Shown here piece by piece: positions 1-8,322 of a stretch of DNA of 64,000 bases (positions are counted from its first letter, which is position 1; each line of letters opens with the position of its first letter). The DNA is from Geminicoccaceae bacterium. Lineage in GTDB: Bacteria > Pseudomonadota > Alphaproteobacteria > Geminicoccales > Geminicoccaceae. Location: positions 372,001-436,000 of the forward strand of contig JACKIN010000001.1 in the NCBI GenBank assembly GCA_020638495.1, in the 5' to 3' direction. A program made the translations under genes and the position numbers. The notes beneath the pieces are model-generated. The model ran no database searches and had not been told where the DNA came from. It saw only the letters and a list, made by a program, of their open reading frames with translations.

Positions 1-619
1 TGGCCCAGCGCTCGTTGGCTTCGGTCATGAACACCCCCGGGCAGATGGCGTTGACGGTGACGCCGAAGGGCGCCCAGTCGGCGGCCACCGCCCGGGTGAA
101 CTGCAGGACGGCCGCCTTCGCCGTCTCGTAGTGGCGGCCGCCGATGTTCTGCCCGGCGACGAAGGCGTTGATCGAGGCGATATTGATGATCCGCCCGCCC
201 CGGCCGCGCTCGAGCATCGTCGCCCCGACGAGGCGCGTGCAGATGAAGGTGCTGGTCAGGTTCAGGTCGATCAGCTCCTGCCAGCGGGCGGTCGACATCT
301 CGGTGAGCGGCGCCGGGTCGCGGCGGCCGCCGATATTGTTGATCAGGATGTCGATCGGCCCGTGCTCGGCGAGCACGCCCTGGATGGCCGCCTCGCAGCT
401 CGCCGGCACGCCGAGGTCGGCCTGGACGGTATCGATCTTGCGGCCGGTGGCGCCGAGGGCGGTGGCCGCCTCCTCGAGGCGCGCCGCGTCGCGGCCGGCG
501 ATGACGAGGTCGGCACCGGCTTCGGCCAGGGCGGTGGCCATGGCGCGGCCGAGGCCGCGGCTGCCGCCGGTGACGAGGGCGCGCTTGCCGTCGAGGCGAA
601 ACCGATCGAGCACCGTCAT
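1..619 (-). CDS. SDR family NAD(P)-dependent oxidoreductase, 3' end outside window
   Basis: Short-chain dehydrogenase/reductase, cytoplasmic; probably oxidises a sugar, sugar acid or other polyol with NAD(P). About 206 residues are visible. The Rossmann motif TGGSRGLG lies near residue 18, the NNIGG variant of the NNAG motif near residue 90, the catalytic Ser in IASIN, and the catalytic YETAK (YxxxK) near residue 158. The C-terminal substrate loop lies beyond the window start. The ATG overlaps the stop of the upstream aldo/keto reductase in an ATGA, so the two are translationally coupled. An aldose dehydrogenase followed by an SDR suggests catabolism of L-fucose, galactose or a related sugar, but the substrate is an inference. 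Confidence 0.9.
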   Translation of the reverse strand, partial: MTVLDRFRLDGKRALVTGGSRGLGRAMATALAEAGADLVIAGRDAARLEEAATALGATGRKIDTVQADLGVPASCEAAIQGVLAEHGPIDILINNIGGRRDPAPLTEMSTARWQELIDLNLTSTFICTRLVGATMLERGRGGRIINIASINAFVAGQNIGGRHYETAKAAVLQFTRAVAADWAPFGVTVNAICPGVFMTEANERWA

Positions 620-1641
620 GACGGCGTCGGCGCGTCCTGGCGGACCAGCCCCTCGTGCTTCAGCTCGGCCCAGAGGTCGCCCGGGATCGGCGTCGTGAAG
701 GTCTCGACGTTCTCGTTGATCTCCGCCGCCGAGCGGGCACCGGGGATGATGCTCGCAACCCGGTCGTGGCCGAGCGGGAACTGCAGCGCCGCGGCCTTGA
801 GCGGCACGTTGTGGCGGCCGCAGACGGCCTCGATCCGCCCGACGCGCTCCATGATCTCGGGCGGTGCGTCCTGGTAGTTGTACTTGGCACCGGGCACGGC
901 GCCGGTGGCGAGGATGCCGGAATTGTAGGGGCCGCCGATGAAGAGCGAGACATTGGCCTCCTCGCACCAGGGCAGGAGCTCGTCGAGGGCACCCTGCTCG
1001 AGCAGGGTGTAGCGGCCGGCGAGGAGGAAGCAGTCGAAGACGCCGGCGCGGCCGAACTCGAGCATGGCCTGCACCTCGTTGACGCCGGCGCCGATGGCCT
1101 TGACCGTGCCGCTGTCGCGCAGCTCGCGCAGCGCCTTGTAGCCCGAGCCCATGAGCTCCTCGAGCTTCGCCTTGCGGGCTGCCTCGCTGCCATGCGTCCA
1201 GATGTCGATGTCGTGCACCAGGAGCACGTCGATGCGGTGCGTGGCGAGGCGCTGCAGGCTGTCCTCGAAGGAGCGCATCACGCCGTCATAGGTGTAGTCG
1301 AAGACCGCCTCGAAGGGGTGGTAGTCGACGAAGTTGCGGGTGTCGATGCCGAGCGCCGGGTCCTTCGCCTTGAGCACCCGGCCGATCTTGGTCGAGAGGA
1401 CCCATTCGTCGCGCGGGTGCTGGCGCATGAAATGGCCGATGCGGTGCTCGGACATGCCGTGCCCGTAGAGGGGGGCCGTGTCGTAGAACCGGATGCCGGC
1501 GGCCCAGGCGGCCTCCAGCGTGGCCTTCGCGTCCTCGTCGGAGCACTTGCGGTAGAGGTTGCCGAGCGGCACCCCGCCGAAGCCGTGCGTCGTGACCTCG
1601 ACCTCGGAGCCGCCGAGCCGGCGGCGTTCCTGCATGTCCAT
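616..1641 (-). CDS. Aldo/keto reductase, D-threo-aldose 1-dehydrogenase-like
   Basis: Aldo/keto reductase of 341 residues with a TIM-barrel fold. It resembles the L-fucose/D-threo-aldose 1-dehydrogenase and pyridoxal 4-dehydrogenase branch, which oxidises sugars or pyridoxal with NAD. The tetrad is visible: Asp and Tyr in DTAPLYGHG, Lys in LSTKIGR, His in LLVHDID. I start at the ATG that begins MDMQERRRLGG, because family homology begins at LGGSEVEVTTHGFGG; the open frame extends further upstream without family sequence. It overlaps the following SDR by 4 nt, so both are likely one operon acting on the same substrate. Confidence 0.88.
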   Translation of the reverse strand: MDMQERRRLGGSEVEVTTHGFGGVPLGNLYRKCSDEDAKATLEAAWAAGIRFYDTAPLYGHGMSEHRIGHFMRQHPRDEWVLSTKIGRVLKAKDPALGIDTRNFVDYHPFEAVFDYTYDGVMRSFEDSLQRLATHRIDVLLVHDIDIWTHGSEAARKAKLEELMGSGYKALRELRDSGTVKAIGAGVNEVQAMLEFGRAGVFDCFLLAGRYTLLEQGALDELLPWCEEANVSLFIGGPYNSGILATGAVPGAKYNYQDAPPEIMERVGRIEAVCGRHNVPLKAAALQFPLGHDRVASIIPGARSAAEINENVETFTTPIPGDLWAELKHEGLVRQDAPTPS

Positions 1642-1737
1642 GGTGCGTCCCCCTCTGTGCCGCGTCGGCGCCACTAACCGTCCGGGCACCACCCGCGTCA
1701 AGCGCCGAGGCGATGGAACGGGGCGCGACAAAAGAAA

Positions 1738-1758
1738 GGAGGGCGCTGGGCGCCCTCC
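1738..1758 (-). terminator. Rho-independent terminator of the PRC-barrel gene
   Basis: Perfect 8-bp stem (1738-1745 with 1751-1758) and a 5-nt loop. Read on the minus strand it is followed by TTTCTTTT. It lies 27 nt past the stop of the PRC-barrel gene, so it probably ends that transcript before the aldo/keto reductase. Confidence 0.75.
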
Positions 1759-1784
1759 GAGTCCTCCGGCCGTCGGGGACGTGC

Positions 1785-2549
1785 TCAATCGCGGTCGGGG
1801 GACCAGATGCCGTCCTCCTCCTCGTAGGTCGGCAGGGCCTCGAGCGACGACTGGTCCATCATCACCAGGAGGTCGCCACTGCCCTCCTCCACCGTGATGT
1901 CCTCGATGTCGATGGCCACACGACTTTCGCCGATGCCGAGGAAGCCGCCGATATCTGCCACGACCTTGGTGATGTGATTGTTGCCGTCGACCATCAGGTC
2001 GACCACCTCGCCGACCTCCTCGCCCTGCTCGTTGACGATCTCCCGATCGAGGAAGTCCTCGGCGCTGTAGCCGGCGGGCAGGACGGCGCCACCCATGTCC
2101 GGCGAGGCGGCGTAAGAGCGATACTCCCGCGACTCGTCCGCGGGCGTCGCCTCGGTCGCCTCGGTCGTCTCCTCACCGGTCACGCGCTTGCCGGGCTGGC
2201 CCTGATCGCCGGCATAGGTGGGCGAGCCCGGGCCGGCCGACGGGTCGTCGGCGATCTGCGCATCCGGGTTCACCGGAGATTGGCTGAGCGCCTCGCCCCC
2301 GGCCTGATCGGTTGGTGTGTTGACGCCCGCCTCGAGCTGCGCCTCGTCGGGCTGCTCGGCACCGGCCGGCACACGCTTGCCCGGCACGCCCTGATCGGCG
2401 GCGGAGCGGGTCGCGTCCGCACCATCGGCCGTAGCCATCGATCCGGTCGCCGGCTCGGTGGCCTGGATCTTCGCCTCGTCCGCCAAGGCGGCGCCGGCCA
2501 GGGCGGTAGAGGTCAAGAGCGCCAAGGTTGCAGCCATTCGCACTCGCAT
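1785..2549 (-). CDS. Secreted PRC-barrel domain protein
   Basis: Protein of 254 residues with an N-terminal signal peptide (MRVRMAATLALLTS..., cleavage probably after ALA). A long acidic, low-complexity linker follows, then a C-terminal PRC-barrel domain (about residues 165-240, from FLDREIVNEQGEEVGEVVDL). PRC-barrels are beta-barrel modules found in photosynthetic reaction-centre H subunits, RimM and many exported proteins. The linker carries two copies of a DQGxPGKRV motif. The start is fixed by an AGGAG eight bases upstream of the ATG at 2549. Its periplasmic job is unknown; such proteins are common in alphaproteobacteria, often stress related. It stands alone with its own terminator. Confidence 0.8.
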   Translation of the reverse strand: MRVRMAATLALLTSTALAGAALADEAKIQATEPATGSMATADGADATRSAADQGVPGKRVPAGAEQPDEAQLEAGVNTPTDQAGGEALSQSPVNPDAQIADDPSAGPGSPTYAGDQGQPGKRVTGEETTEATEATPADESREYRSYAASPDMGGAVLPAGYSAEDFLDREIVNEQGEEVGEVVDLMVDGNNHITKVVADIGGFLGIGESRVAIDIEDITVEEGSGDLLVMMDQSSLEALPTYEEEDGIWSPDRD

Positions 2550-2696
2550 AGCCAGTCTCCTGTCTCGTTCAGTGGATTGCATCCGACGACGCACCAAAAA
2601 GATCGGGGTGGGTCGCCGTTGCCACCCTGAACGCTTCCGCCAACCGCAGGTTCCGCCCTGAGCCGGAAGCGCTCCTCCGCACCAGCCGAGCGATGA

Positions 2697-3599
2697 TCAG
2701 GAATGCGCGGGTGCCCGCCGCCGCTGCGCCAGGGCGATGCCGCCCAGCACCAGCACCAGGGCGGCCGCGTGGAAGAGGTGGAAGCGCTCGCCCAGAAGGG
2801 CGATCGAGAGCAGGGCACCCATGATCGGCATGAGGTTGAGATAGAGGCCGCCCGCGTTGCTGCCGAGCACCTCGATGCCGCGGATGAAGAAGGCCTGGGC
2901 GACGATCGAGGGAAAGACGGCGGCATAGACGATGACCGTCCAGGCGAGCGACGTGCGCGGCCAGATGAAGGTGCCGGTCAGCGCCTCGAGGGCGACGAAG
3001 GGCAGGCTGGCCAGGGAGCCGATGCCGACCAGCATGGCGACGAAGCCGAGCCAGTGCACCTGGGGCTTCTGGCGCAGGGCCACCGAGTAGGCGGCGTAGA
3101 TCACCGTCGCCACGATCATCAAGACGTCGCCCAGGTTGAAATCGAGGCCGGCGAGGCCGAGGAGATCGCCCCGGCCGGCGGCGACGGCAACGCCGGCCAG
3201 GGTCAGCGTGTAACCCAGGATCTGCCAGGGTGTGGCGGTCGTGCGGTAGATGACGAAGTTCAGGGCGAAGATGAACATCGGCATCGCCGCCTGGATGATC
3301 GTGGCGTTGATCGCCGTCGTGCTGATCAGGGCGTAGTAGAGGAGGCCGTTGAAGACGGTGAAGCCGAGAGCCCCCATGGCAACGAAGTAGGGCAGGCGGG
3401 CCCTGATGGTGCGCCAGTCGCGGCGCAGGTGCGGCCAGGCGAAGGCGCCCAGCACGAGCGCGGCGATCGTCCAGCGGAACCAGGAGAGGAGGAACGGCGA
3501 GACCTCGCCGACCGCGAGCTTGCCGGCGACGGCGTTGCCGCCCCAGAAGAGCATGGTGAGGACCAGCATCACCCGGGCCTGGGCCACGGCGCTGCCCAT
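2697..3599 (-). CDS. EamA/DMT family transporter
   Basis: Inner-membrane protein of 300 residues with about ten hydrophobic helices in two EamA repeats. The first repeat begins near LTMLFWGGNAVAGK (residue 14) and the second near LGDVLMIVATVIYAAYS (residue 155). The drug/metabolite transporter superfamily exports amino acids, metabolites or drugs; the substrate here is not predictable. It ends just before the PRC-barrel leader and starts 18 nt after the hslU stop, so it may be read through from the hslVU heat-shock operon. Confidence 0.88.
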   Translation of the reverse strand: MGSAVAQARVMLVLTMLFWGGNAVAGKLAVGEVSPFLLSWFRWTIAALVLGAFAWPHLRRDWRTIRARLPYFVAMGALGFTVFNGLLYYALISTTAINATIIQAAMPMFIFALNFVIYRTTATPWQILGYTLTLAGVAVAAGRGDLLGLAGLDFNLGDVLMIVATVIYAAYSVALRQKPQVHWLGFVAMLVGIGSLASLPFVALEALTGTFIWPRTSLAWTVIVYAAVFPSIVAQAFFIRGIEVLGSNAGGLYLNLMPIMGALLSIALLGERFHLFHAAALVLVLGGIALAQRRRAPAHS

Positions 3600-3617
3600 G
3601 CGATGCTGCCGGTCGGG

Positions 3618-4925
3618 CTAGAGGATGAACTTGGAGAGATCGGCGCCCTGGATCAGATCGCCTACCTGCCGGCGCACGTAGTCGCGGTCGATGGTGACGG
3701 TCTCGGCGGCGGCCTGGTCCGAGGCCTTGAAGCTGATCTCCTCGACCAGCTTCTCCATCACCGTCTGCAGGCGACGGGCACCGATGTTCTCGACCCGGCT
3801 GTTCATGGCGTGGGCGAGGGTGGCGATCTCCTCGATCGCCTCCTCGGCGAAGTCGAGCGTCACCTCCTCGGTGGCGAGGAGCGCCTTGTACTGCTTGACC
3901 AGGCTCGCCTCGGGCTCGCGCAGGATGCGGGCGAGGTCGTCGCGGGTGAGCGCATCGAGCTCGACCCGGATCGGCAGGCGGCCCTGCAGCTCGGGCAGCA
4001 GGTCCGAGGGCTTGGTGAGGTGGAAGGCGCCGGAGGCGATGAACAGGATGTGGTCGGTCTTGACGGCGCCGTGCTTGGTGGTGACGCTGGTGCCCTCGAT
4101 CAGCGGCAGCAGGTCGCGCTGCACGCCCTCGCGGCTGACGTCGCCGCCGCGGTTCTCGCGGCCCGATATCTTGTCGATCTCGTCGAGGAACACGATGCCG
4201 TTCTGCTCCACCGCCTCGATCGCCTCGCGCTGCACCCGGTCCTCGTCGAGCAGCTTGTCGCTCTCCTCGGCCATCAGCGCGTCGTAGCTCTCGCCGACCT
4301 TCATCTTCTTGCGCTTGGTCCGCTGGCCGAGCGCCTTGCCGAGCATGTCGCCGAGATTGACCATGCCCATCTGCGCACCGGGCATGCCCGGGATCTCGAA
4401 GGCGGGCATGCCGGAGGAGGTGTCGCGCAGCTCGAGCTCGATCTCCTTCTCGGCGAGGCTGCCGGCGCGCAGCATGCGGCGGAACTTCTCGCGGGTGTCC
4501 GGGCCGGCGCCGGGGCCGACGAGGGCATCGAGCACGCGCTCCTCGGCATTGGCCTCGGCTTGCGCCTTCACGTCCTTGCGGAGCCGGGCGCGGGTCTCCT
4601 TGAGCCCGACCTCGACGAGGTCGCGGATGATGCTCTCGACGTCGCGGCCGACATAGCCGACCTCGGTGAACTTGGTCGCCTCGACCTTGACGAAGGGCGC
4701 CTGCGCGAGCCGCGCCAGGCGGCGGGCGATCTCGGTCTTGCCGCAGCCGGTCGGGCCGATCATCAGGATGTTCTTCGGCAGCACCTCGTCGCGCAGCGCC
4801 GGGTCGAGCTGCTGGCGGCGCCAGCGATTGCGGAGCGCTATGGCGACGGCGCGCTTGGCGGCGTTCTGGCCGACGATGAAGCGGTCGAGCTCGGAGACGA
4901 TCTCGCGGGGGGTGAGGGCGGTCAT
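3618..4925 (-). CDS. hslU: ATP-dependent protease ATPase subunit HslU
   Basis: AAA+ unfoldase (435 residues) of the cytoplasmic HslUV (ClpYQ) protease; it forms hexamers that feed proteins into HslV. Walker A GPTGCGKT lies at residues 57-64 and Walker B is VFLDEIDKI. The large I domain lies between them, as expected. The C-terminus LSKFIL is the conserved tail that inserts into HslV pockets. The ATG overlaps the hslV stop in ATGA, so translation is coupled. Length and all motifs are normal. Confidence 0.98.
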   Translation of the reverse strand: MTALTPREIVSELDRFIVGQNAAKRAVAIALRNRWRRQQLDPALRDEVLPKNILMIGPTGCGKTEIARRLARLAQAPFVKVEATKFTEVGYVGRDVESIIRDLVEVGLKETRARLRKDVKAQAEANAEERVLDALVGPGAGPDTREKFRRMLRAGSLAEKEIELELRDTSSGMPAFEIPGMPGAQMGMVNLGDMLGKALGQRTKRKKMKVGESYDALMAEESDKLLDEDRVQREAIEAVEQNGIVFLDEIDKISGRENRGGDVSREGVQRDLLPLIEGTSVTTKHGAVKTDHILFIASGAFHLTKPSDLLPELQGRLPIRVELDALTRDDLARILREPEASLVKQYKALLATEEVTLDFAEEAIEEIATLAHAMNSRVENIGARRLQTVMEKLVEEISFKASDQAAAETVTIDRDYVRRQVGDLIQGADLSKFIL

Positions 4926-5479
4926 GGCTGCCCGATCGTCTCGATGGTGAGCTGGCGATTGGTGAAGACGCAGATCTCGGCGGCGATGCCCATGGCCTTC
5001 TCGGCCACCGCCCGGGCATCGAGCGCGTCGATGTCGATGAGCGCCTTGGCGGCGGCGAGCGCGAAATTGCCGCCCGAGCCGATGCCGATCAGGCCGTCGG
5101 CGGGCTCGAGCACGTCGCCATTGCCGGTGAGCACCAGCGACACCTCGGCATCGGCAACGGCCATCATGGCCTCGAGGCGGCGCAGATAGCGGTCCGTGCG
5201 CCAGTCCTTGGCGAGCTCGACGCAGGCCCGCATGAGCTGGCCCGGATGGCGCTCCAGCTTGCCTTCGAGCCGCTCGAGCAGGGTGAAGGCATCGGCCGTG
5301 CTGCCGGCGAAGCCGGCGATGATGGCGCCGCCGCCGAGGCGGCGGACCTTCCTCGCATTGGCCTTGATGACCGTGTTGCCGAGGCTCACCTGCCCGTCGC
5401 CGGCGATGACCACCTGGCCGCCCTTGCGGACCGCGAGGATGGTCGTGCCATGCCAGAGGCTGGCATCCGTTCCTGTCAT
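4922..5479 (-). CDS. hslV: ATP-dependent protease peptidase subunit HslV
   Basis: Proteasome-beta-like peptidase of 185 residues. A short propeptide (MTGTDASLWHG) precedes the catalytic N-terminal threonine Thr12 in TTILAVRKGG. The family core GxGGNFALAAAKAL is present. The start ATG at 5479 gives the usual alphaproteobacterial propeptide; upstream frame is not family sequence. It is first in hslVU and lies about 55 nt below a sigma-32-like promoter at 5536-5564. Confidence 0.98.
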   Translation of the reverse strand: MTGTDASLWHGTTILAVRKGGQVVIAGDGQVSLGNTVIKANARKVRRLGGGAIIAGFAGSTADAFTLLERLEGKLERHPGQLMRACVELAKDWRTDRYLRRLEAMMAVADAEVSLVLTGNGDVLEPADGLIGIGSGGNFALAAAKALIDIDALDARAVAEKAMGIAAEICVFTNRQLTIETIGQP

Positions 5480-5535
5480 GTTTCCGCCCTGCGCCCTTGC
5501 CTGTCCGGACGCCGCGGCGCCCGGTCGAGAGCGGC

Positions 5536-5564
5536 ATTTGGGCAGGGCGGGGGGGATCGTCAAG
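5536..5564 (-). promoter_or_regulatory. Sigma-32 (RpoH)-like promoter for hslVU
   Basis: On the minus strand CTTGAC (5559-5564) is separated by 15 nt from GCCCAAAT (5536-5543). This matches the heat-shock consensus CTTGAA and CCCCATnT at 5/6 and about 6/8 positions. It lies 57 nt upstream of the hslV start, and hslVU is a classical RpoH operon. Confidence 0.6.
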
Positions 5565-5628
5565 GAGACGGCCGGCGGCGGGTGCCGTCGGCCGTGGCGG
5601 TGGGGGGGAGGAGAGGCGGCGGGAACCC

Positions 5629-5889
5629 TCAGCCGCAGGCGGCGCGGCGGGCCGGCGCCTCGTCGCGGGAAAGACCCTCGACCGCGTTGGTCAGGCGGCG
5701 CAGCATCATGATGAGCGCCTCCTCGTCGCGCAGGCGGAAGGCCGTGGCGACCAGCATGGCGGCGCCGACGACGTTCTCGAGGCGCGGGTCGTCGAGGGCG
5801 GCGGCAACTTCATCGGGGAGCTCGAGATCGGCGAGCTCGAGCTCGGGGAGGGCAGGCTGGTTGTCGTTGACGGCGGCCTGATGAGTCAT
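5629..5889 (-). CDS. Small hypothetical protein, 86 residues
   Basis: Not recognised as a named family. The ATG at 5889 begins MTHQAAVNDNQPALPE and has GGGAAAG about 8 nt upstream. The frame continues upstream but looks non-coding there. The protein is acidic in its first half, then has a predicted helix rich in Ala, Leu and Val (VVGAAMLVATAFRLRDEEAL), and ends in a basic RRAACG tail. It is probably soluble. It lies upstream of hslVU in the same direction, and is preceded by a terminator hairpin with an alternative pairing at 5953-6001, which suggests attenuated expression. Confidence 0.55.
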   Translation of the reverse strand: MTHQAAVNDNQPALPELELADLELPDEVAAALDDPRLENVVGAAMLVATAFRLRDEEALIMMLRRLTNAVEGLSRDEAPARRAACG

Positions 5890-5943
5890 GGCGGGCTTTC
5901 CCAGCAGTCGGATGAGCGAGGGCGGATGAAGGGGAGCTTCTAC

Positions 5944-6001
5944 AAAAAAAGGGGCCCCCGGGAGGCGGTGCCTGCCGGGGGCCAAGGGGAGGGAGGCACC
6001 G
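5944..6001 (-). promoter_or_regulatory. Attenuator-like hairpin pair before the 86-residue gene
   Basis: On the minus strand a 9-bp GC stem (5953-5961 with 5975-5983), extended by an inner 4-bp stem (5963-5966 with 5970-5973), is followed by seven U (5944-5950): a strong intrinsic terminator. A competing 8-bp helix can form between 5994-6001 and 5966-5973 and would use the terminator's inner stem. It ends 54 nt above the 86-residue gene, so it may be an attenuator, or the 3' end of a small RNA. Confidence 0.5.
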
Positions 6002-6446
6002 TCTGACTTGACGAGTCGGAAGCTAACTTAACCTATGGTTGAGAGCAACAATAAAATCGCCGAATTCGTCGGGTATCGATTGCGCTTTGACACGAAATTC
6101 GTATGAATTTTAACGAAGTTCGAGACTGATGATTTAGTTTAGTCTTCACATCAAATGACGATAAAAATATTCGTAAATTCAGTCGGCTGGAGCGATCGAT
6201 GGACGAATGGCGGCATGCGGGGCGGTCGGTCGGCAGCCGCTGCATGCGCGGAGTTTGTCGATGATCCGCAAGGGGTTGCAGCGCCTTCATCTGTTCGCGC
6301 ATGAGTTGAGAGATGGGCGCGCGTCGGCCTGTCGGTGGCGCCTCGGCCCGGGTGTTTCTTGGCGCCGGTCGCCAACTGCGCTAGAGCGTGGCGCAACGCG
6401 CGGCAACGCCTGCCGCCGACCTTTTCCAGCGTAGCAAGGACGGGCC
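6002..6446. other. Gene-free region with AT-rich island
   Basis: Between the attenuator hairpin and yebC I find no convincing gene; short frames on both strands have no family features. Bases 6010-6190 are clearly AT-rich against a genome of about 70 percent GC. They contain a plus-strand promoter candidate, TTGACA (6087-6092) with a 16-nt spacer to TTTAAC (6109-6114). An inverted repeat AAATTC-GTAT-GAATTT (6095-6110) lies inside that spacer. A CtrA-like TTAA-N7-TTGA lies at 6028-6042. From 6190 to 6446 the sequence is GC-rich and I see nothing but the yebC ribosome binding site AAGGA. Confidence 0.5.
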
Positions 6447-7193
6447 ATGGCTGGCCATTCACAGTTCAAGAACATCATGCACCGCAAGGGCCGCCAGGAT
6501 GCGGTCCGCGCCAAGCTCTTCACCCGGCTGACCCGCGAGGTCCAGGTGGCCTCGCGCATGGGGCTGCCCGATCCCGCGTTCAACCCCAGGCTGCGCGCTG
6601 CCATCCAGGCGGCCAAGGCGGCCAATGTTCCCAAGGACAATCTCGAGCGGGCGATCAAGAAGGGCCAGGGCGGCGACACCGAGAGCTATGACGAGGTGCG
6701 CTACGAGGGGTACGGACCGGGCGGCGTGGCGTTCATCGTCGAGGCTTTGACCGACAACCGCAACCGGACCGCCAGCGAGGTCCGGGCCGCCTTCAGCCGG
6801 CACGGCGGCAGCCTCGCCGAGACCAATGCCGTGAGCTTCCAGTTCGACCGGATCGGCCAGATCCGGTTCGCCGCCGAGGTGGCCGACGAGGAGGCGATGC
6901 TCGAGGCCGCGATCGAGGCCGGGGCGGAGGACTGCCAGTCCAGCGAGGACGGCCACGAGATCACCTGCGCGCCCGACGACCTGGCCCAGGTGACCGAGGC
7001 GCTGGAAGCGAGGTTCGGCACGCCCGAGGCGTCGCTGCTGACCTGGCGGCCGCAGGTCACGGTGCCGGTCGAGGACGACAAGGCGCCGACGCTCTTCAAG
7101 CTGCTCGAGGTGCTGGACGAGAGCGACGACGTGCAGCGCGTCGTGGCCAACTTCGAGGTCTCCGACGAAGCCATGGCGAACCTGCAGGCGTGA
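6447..7193 (+). CDS. yebC: YebC/PmpR family protein
   Basis: Cytoplasmic protein of 248 residues, full length. It begins with the family signature MAGHSQFKNIMHRKG and contains VPKDNLERAIKKG and YEGYGPGGVAFIVE. YebC proteins were long annotated as transcription regulators and are now also described as translation factors that relieve ribosome stalling. AAGGA lies 8 nt before the ATG. It is first in the yebC-ruvCAB cluster, and its stop overlaps the ruvC GTG. Confidence 0.97.
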   Translation: MAGHSQFKNIMHRKGRQDAVRAKLFTRLTREVQVASRMGLPDPAFNPRLRAAIQAAKAANVPKDNLERAIKKGQGGDTESYDEVRYEGYGPGGVAFIVEALTDNRNRTASEVRAAFSRHGGSLAETNAVSFQFDRIGQIRFAAEVADEEAMLEAAIEAGAEDCQSSEDGHEITCAPDDLAQVTEALEARFGTPEASLLTWRPQVTVPVEDDKAPTLFKLLEVLDESDDVQRVVANFEVSDEAMANLQA

Positions 7194-7702
7194 TCCGCCT
7201 CTTGGGCCTCGATCCGGGATTGCAGCGCACCGGCTGGGGCGTGATCACGGTGAACGGGCCCGCCCTCGGCTTCGTCGCCGCCGGGGTCGTGGCCAGCGTT
7301 TCGAGCGAAACGCTGGCCGAGCGGCTCCTGGCGCTGGACCGGGGCATCGCCTTGGTGATCGAGCAGCATGTGCCGGACGAGGTCGCGGTCGAGGAGACGG
7401 TGGTCAACAAGAACGCGCTGAGCTCGCTCAAGCTCGGCCATGCCCGGGGCGTGGCGCTGCTGACCGCGGCCCGGGCCGGCCTGCCGGTCGCCGAGTATGC
7501 GGCGAAGCACGTCAAGCGCGCGCTGACCGGCACCGGCGGTGCCCTGAAGCCGCAGGTGGCGCACATGGTCCAGGTGCTCCTGCCGCGGGCCGGGCCGGTG
7601 ACGGCGGATGCGGCCGACGCGCTGGCCGTCGCCATCTGCCATGCCCACAACCGCATGACCCTGGCGCGCATCCATGGCGCCGTCATGGCGACCGTGCGAT
7701 GA
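7190..7702 (+). CDS. ruvC: Crossover junction endodeoxyribonuclease RuvC
   Basis: Holliday junction resolvase, 170 residues, RNase H fold, homodimer. The acidic catalytic residues are visible: Asp in GLDPGLQRTGWG near residue 7, Glu in VEETVVNKN, and the two Asp in TADAADALAVA. It starts with GTG in a GTGA overlap with yebC, and its stop overlaps the ruvA ATG. RuvC cuts junctions moved by RuvAB. Confidence 0.98.
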   Translation: MIRLLGLDPGLQRTGWGVITVNGPALGFVAAGVVASVSSETLAERLLALDRGIALVIEQHVPDEVAVEETVVNKNALSSLKLGHARGVALLTAARAGLPVAEYAAKHVKRALTGTGGALKPQVAHMVQVLLPRAGPVTADAADALAVAICHAHNRMTLARIHGAVMATVR

Positions 7703-8322
7703 TCGCGCTGCTGCGCGGCCGGATCGCCGCCCAGGGCGAGGACCACGTGGTGATCGACACCGGCGGCGAGGCGGGCGGGGTCGGCTACCTCGTCCAGTGC
7801 GCCGGCAAGACGCTGCACCGCCTGCCGCCCACCGGCCAGCGGGCGGAGCTGCGGATCATCACCCAGGTGCGCGAGGACAGCATCACGCTCTACGGCTTCC
7901 TGACGCCGGTCGAGGAGCAGTGGTTCCGCATCCTGCAGGGCATCCAGGGGGTGGGCGCCAGGCTGGCGCTCGCCGTGCTCTCGGTGCTCGAGCCGGAGGA
8001 GATCGGCCGCGCCATCGCCGCCCAGGATGCCCGGGCCCTGACCCGGGCCGCCGGCGTCGGGCCGAAGCTCGCCGGGCGGATCGTCGCCGAGCTGAAGGAC
8101 CGGGTGGCGAAGCTGCCGGCAGCGCTCGCCATCGGCGGTGCCGCGAGGCCGGCACCGGCGCCGGCCGGCGGCGTGGTCGAGGATGCGCTGGCGGCGCTGC
8201 AGAACCTGGGCTACGGCCGGAGCGAGGCCTATGCGGTGGTGGCGCGGGTCCAGAACGAGCTCGGAATCGACGCCACGCTCGAGCAGCTCCTCGCCGCCAG
8301 CCTCAAGGGCCTCGCCCGATGA
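7699..8322 (+). CDS. ruvA: Holliday junction branch migration protein RuvA
   Basis: DNA-binding tetramer subunit, 207 residues. The N-terminal OB fold begins MIALLRGRIAAQGEDHVVID. The helix-hairpin-helix motifs (IQGVGARLALAVL and AAGVGPKLAGRIVAELKD) are present. An Ala/Pro linker near residue 150 leads to the C-terminal domain III that binds RuvB. It overlaps ruvC and ruvB by 4 nt each (ATGA). Confidence 0.98.
   Translation: MIALLRGRIAAQGEDHVVIDTGGEAGGVGYLVQCAGKTLHRLPPTGQRAELRIITQVREDSITLYGFLTPVEEQWFRILQGIQGVGARLALAVLSVLEPEEIGRAIAAQDARALTRAAGVGPKLAGRIVAELKDRVAKLPAALAIGGAARPAPAPAGGVVEDALAALQNLGYGRSEAYAVVARVQNELGIDATLEQLLAASLKGLAR

Noticed and set aside
2703..5189. Very long plus-strand open frame (over 800 codons) opposite the EamA and hslUV genes
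   Set aside because: It is an antisense shadow of strongly conserved genes in a GC-rich genome; its composition (Arg, Gly, Asp, Ala) shows no family features.
6010..6190. AT-rich island as a replication origin
   Set aside because: No DnaA boxes of the TTATCCACA type were found; only one CtrA-like site is present.
6033..6302. 89-codon minus-strand frame in the AT-rich island
   Set aside because: No ribosome site and a composition fitting untranslated DNA; the AT-rich block is better explained as regulatory.
6207..6434. 75-codon plus-strand frame upstream of yebC
   Set aside because: No ribosome site, high Arg/Ala content and no recognisable feature.
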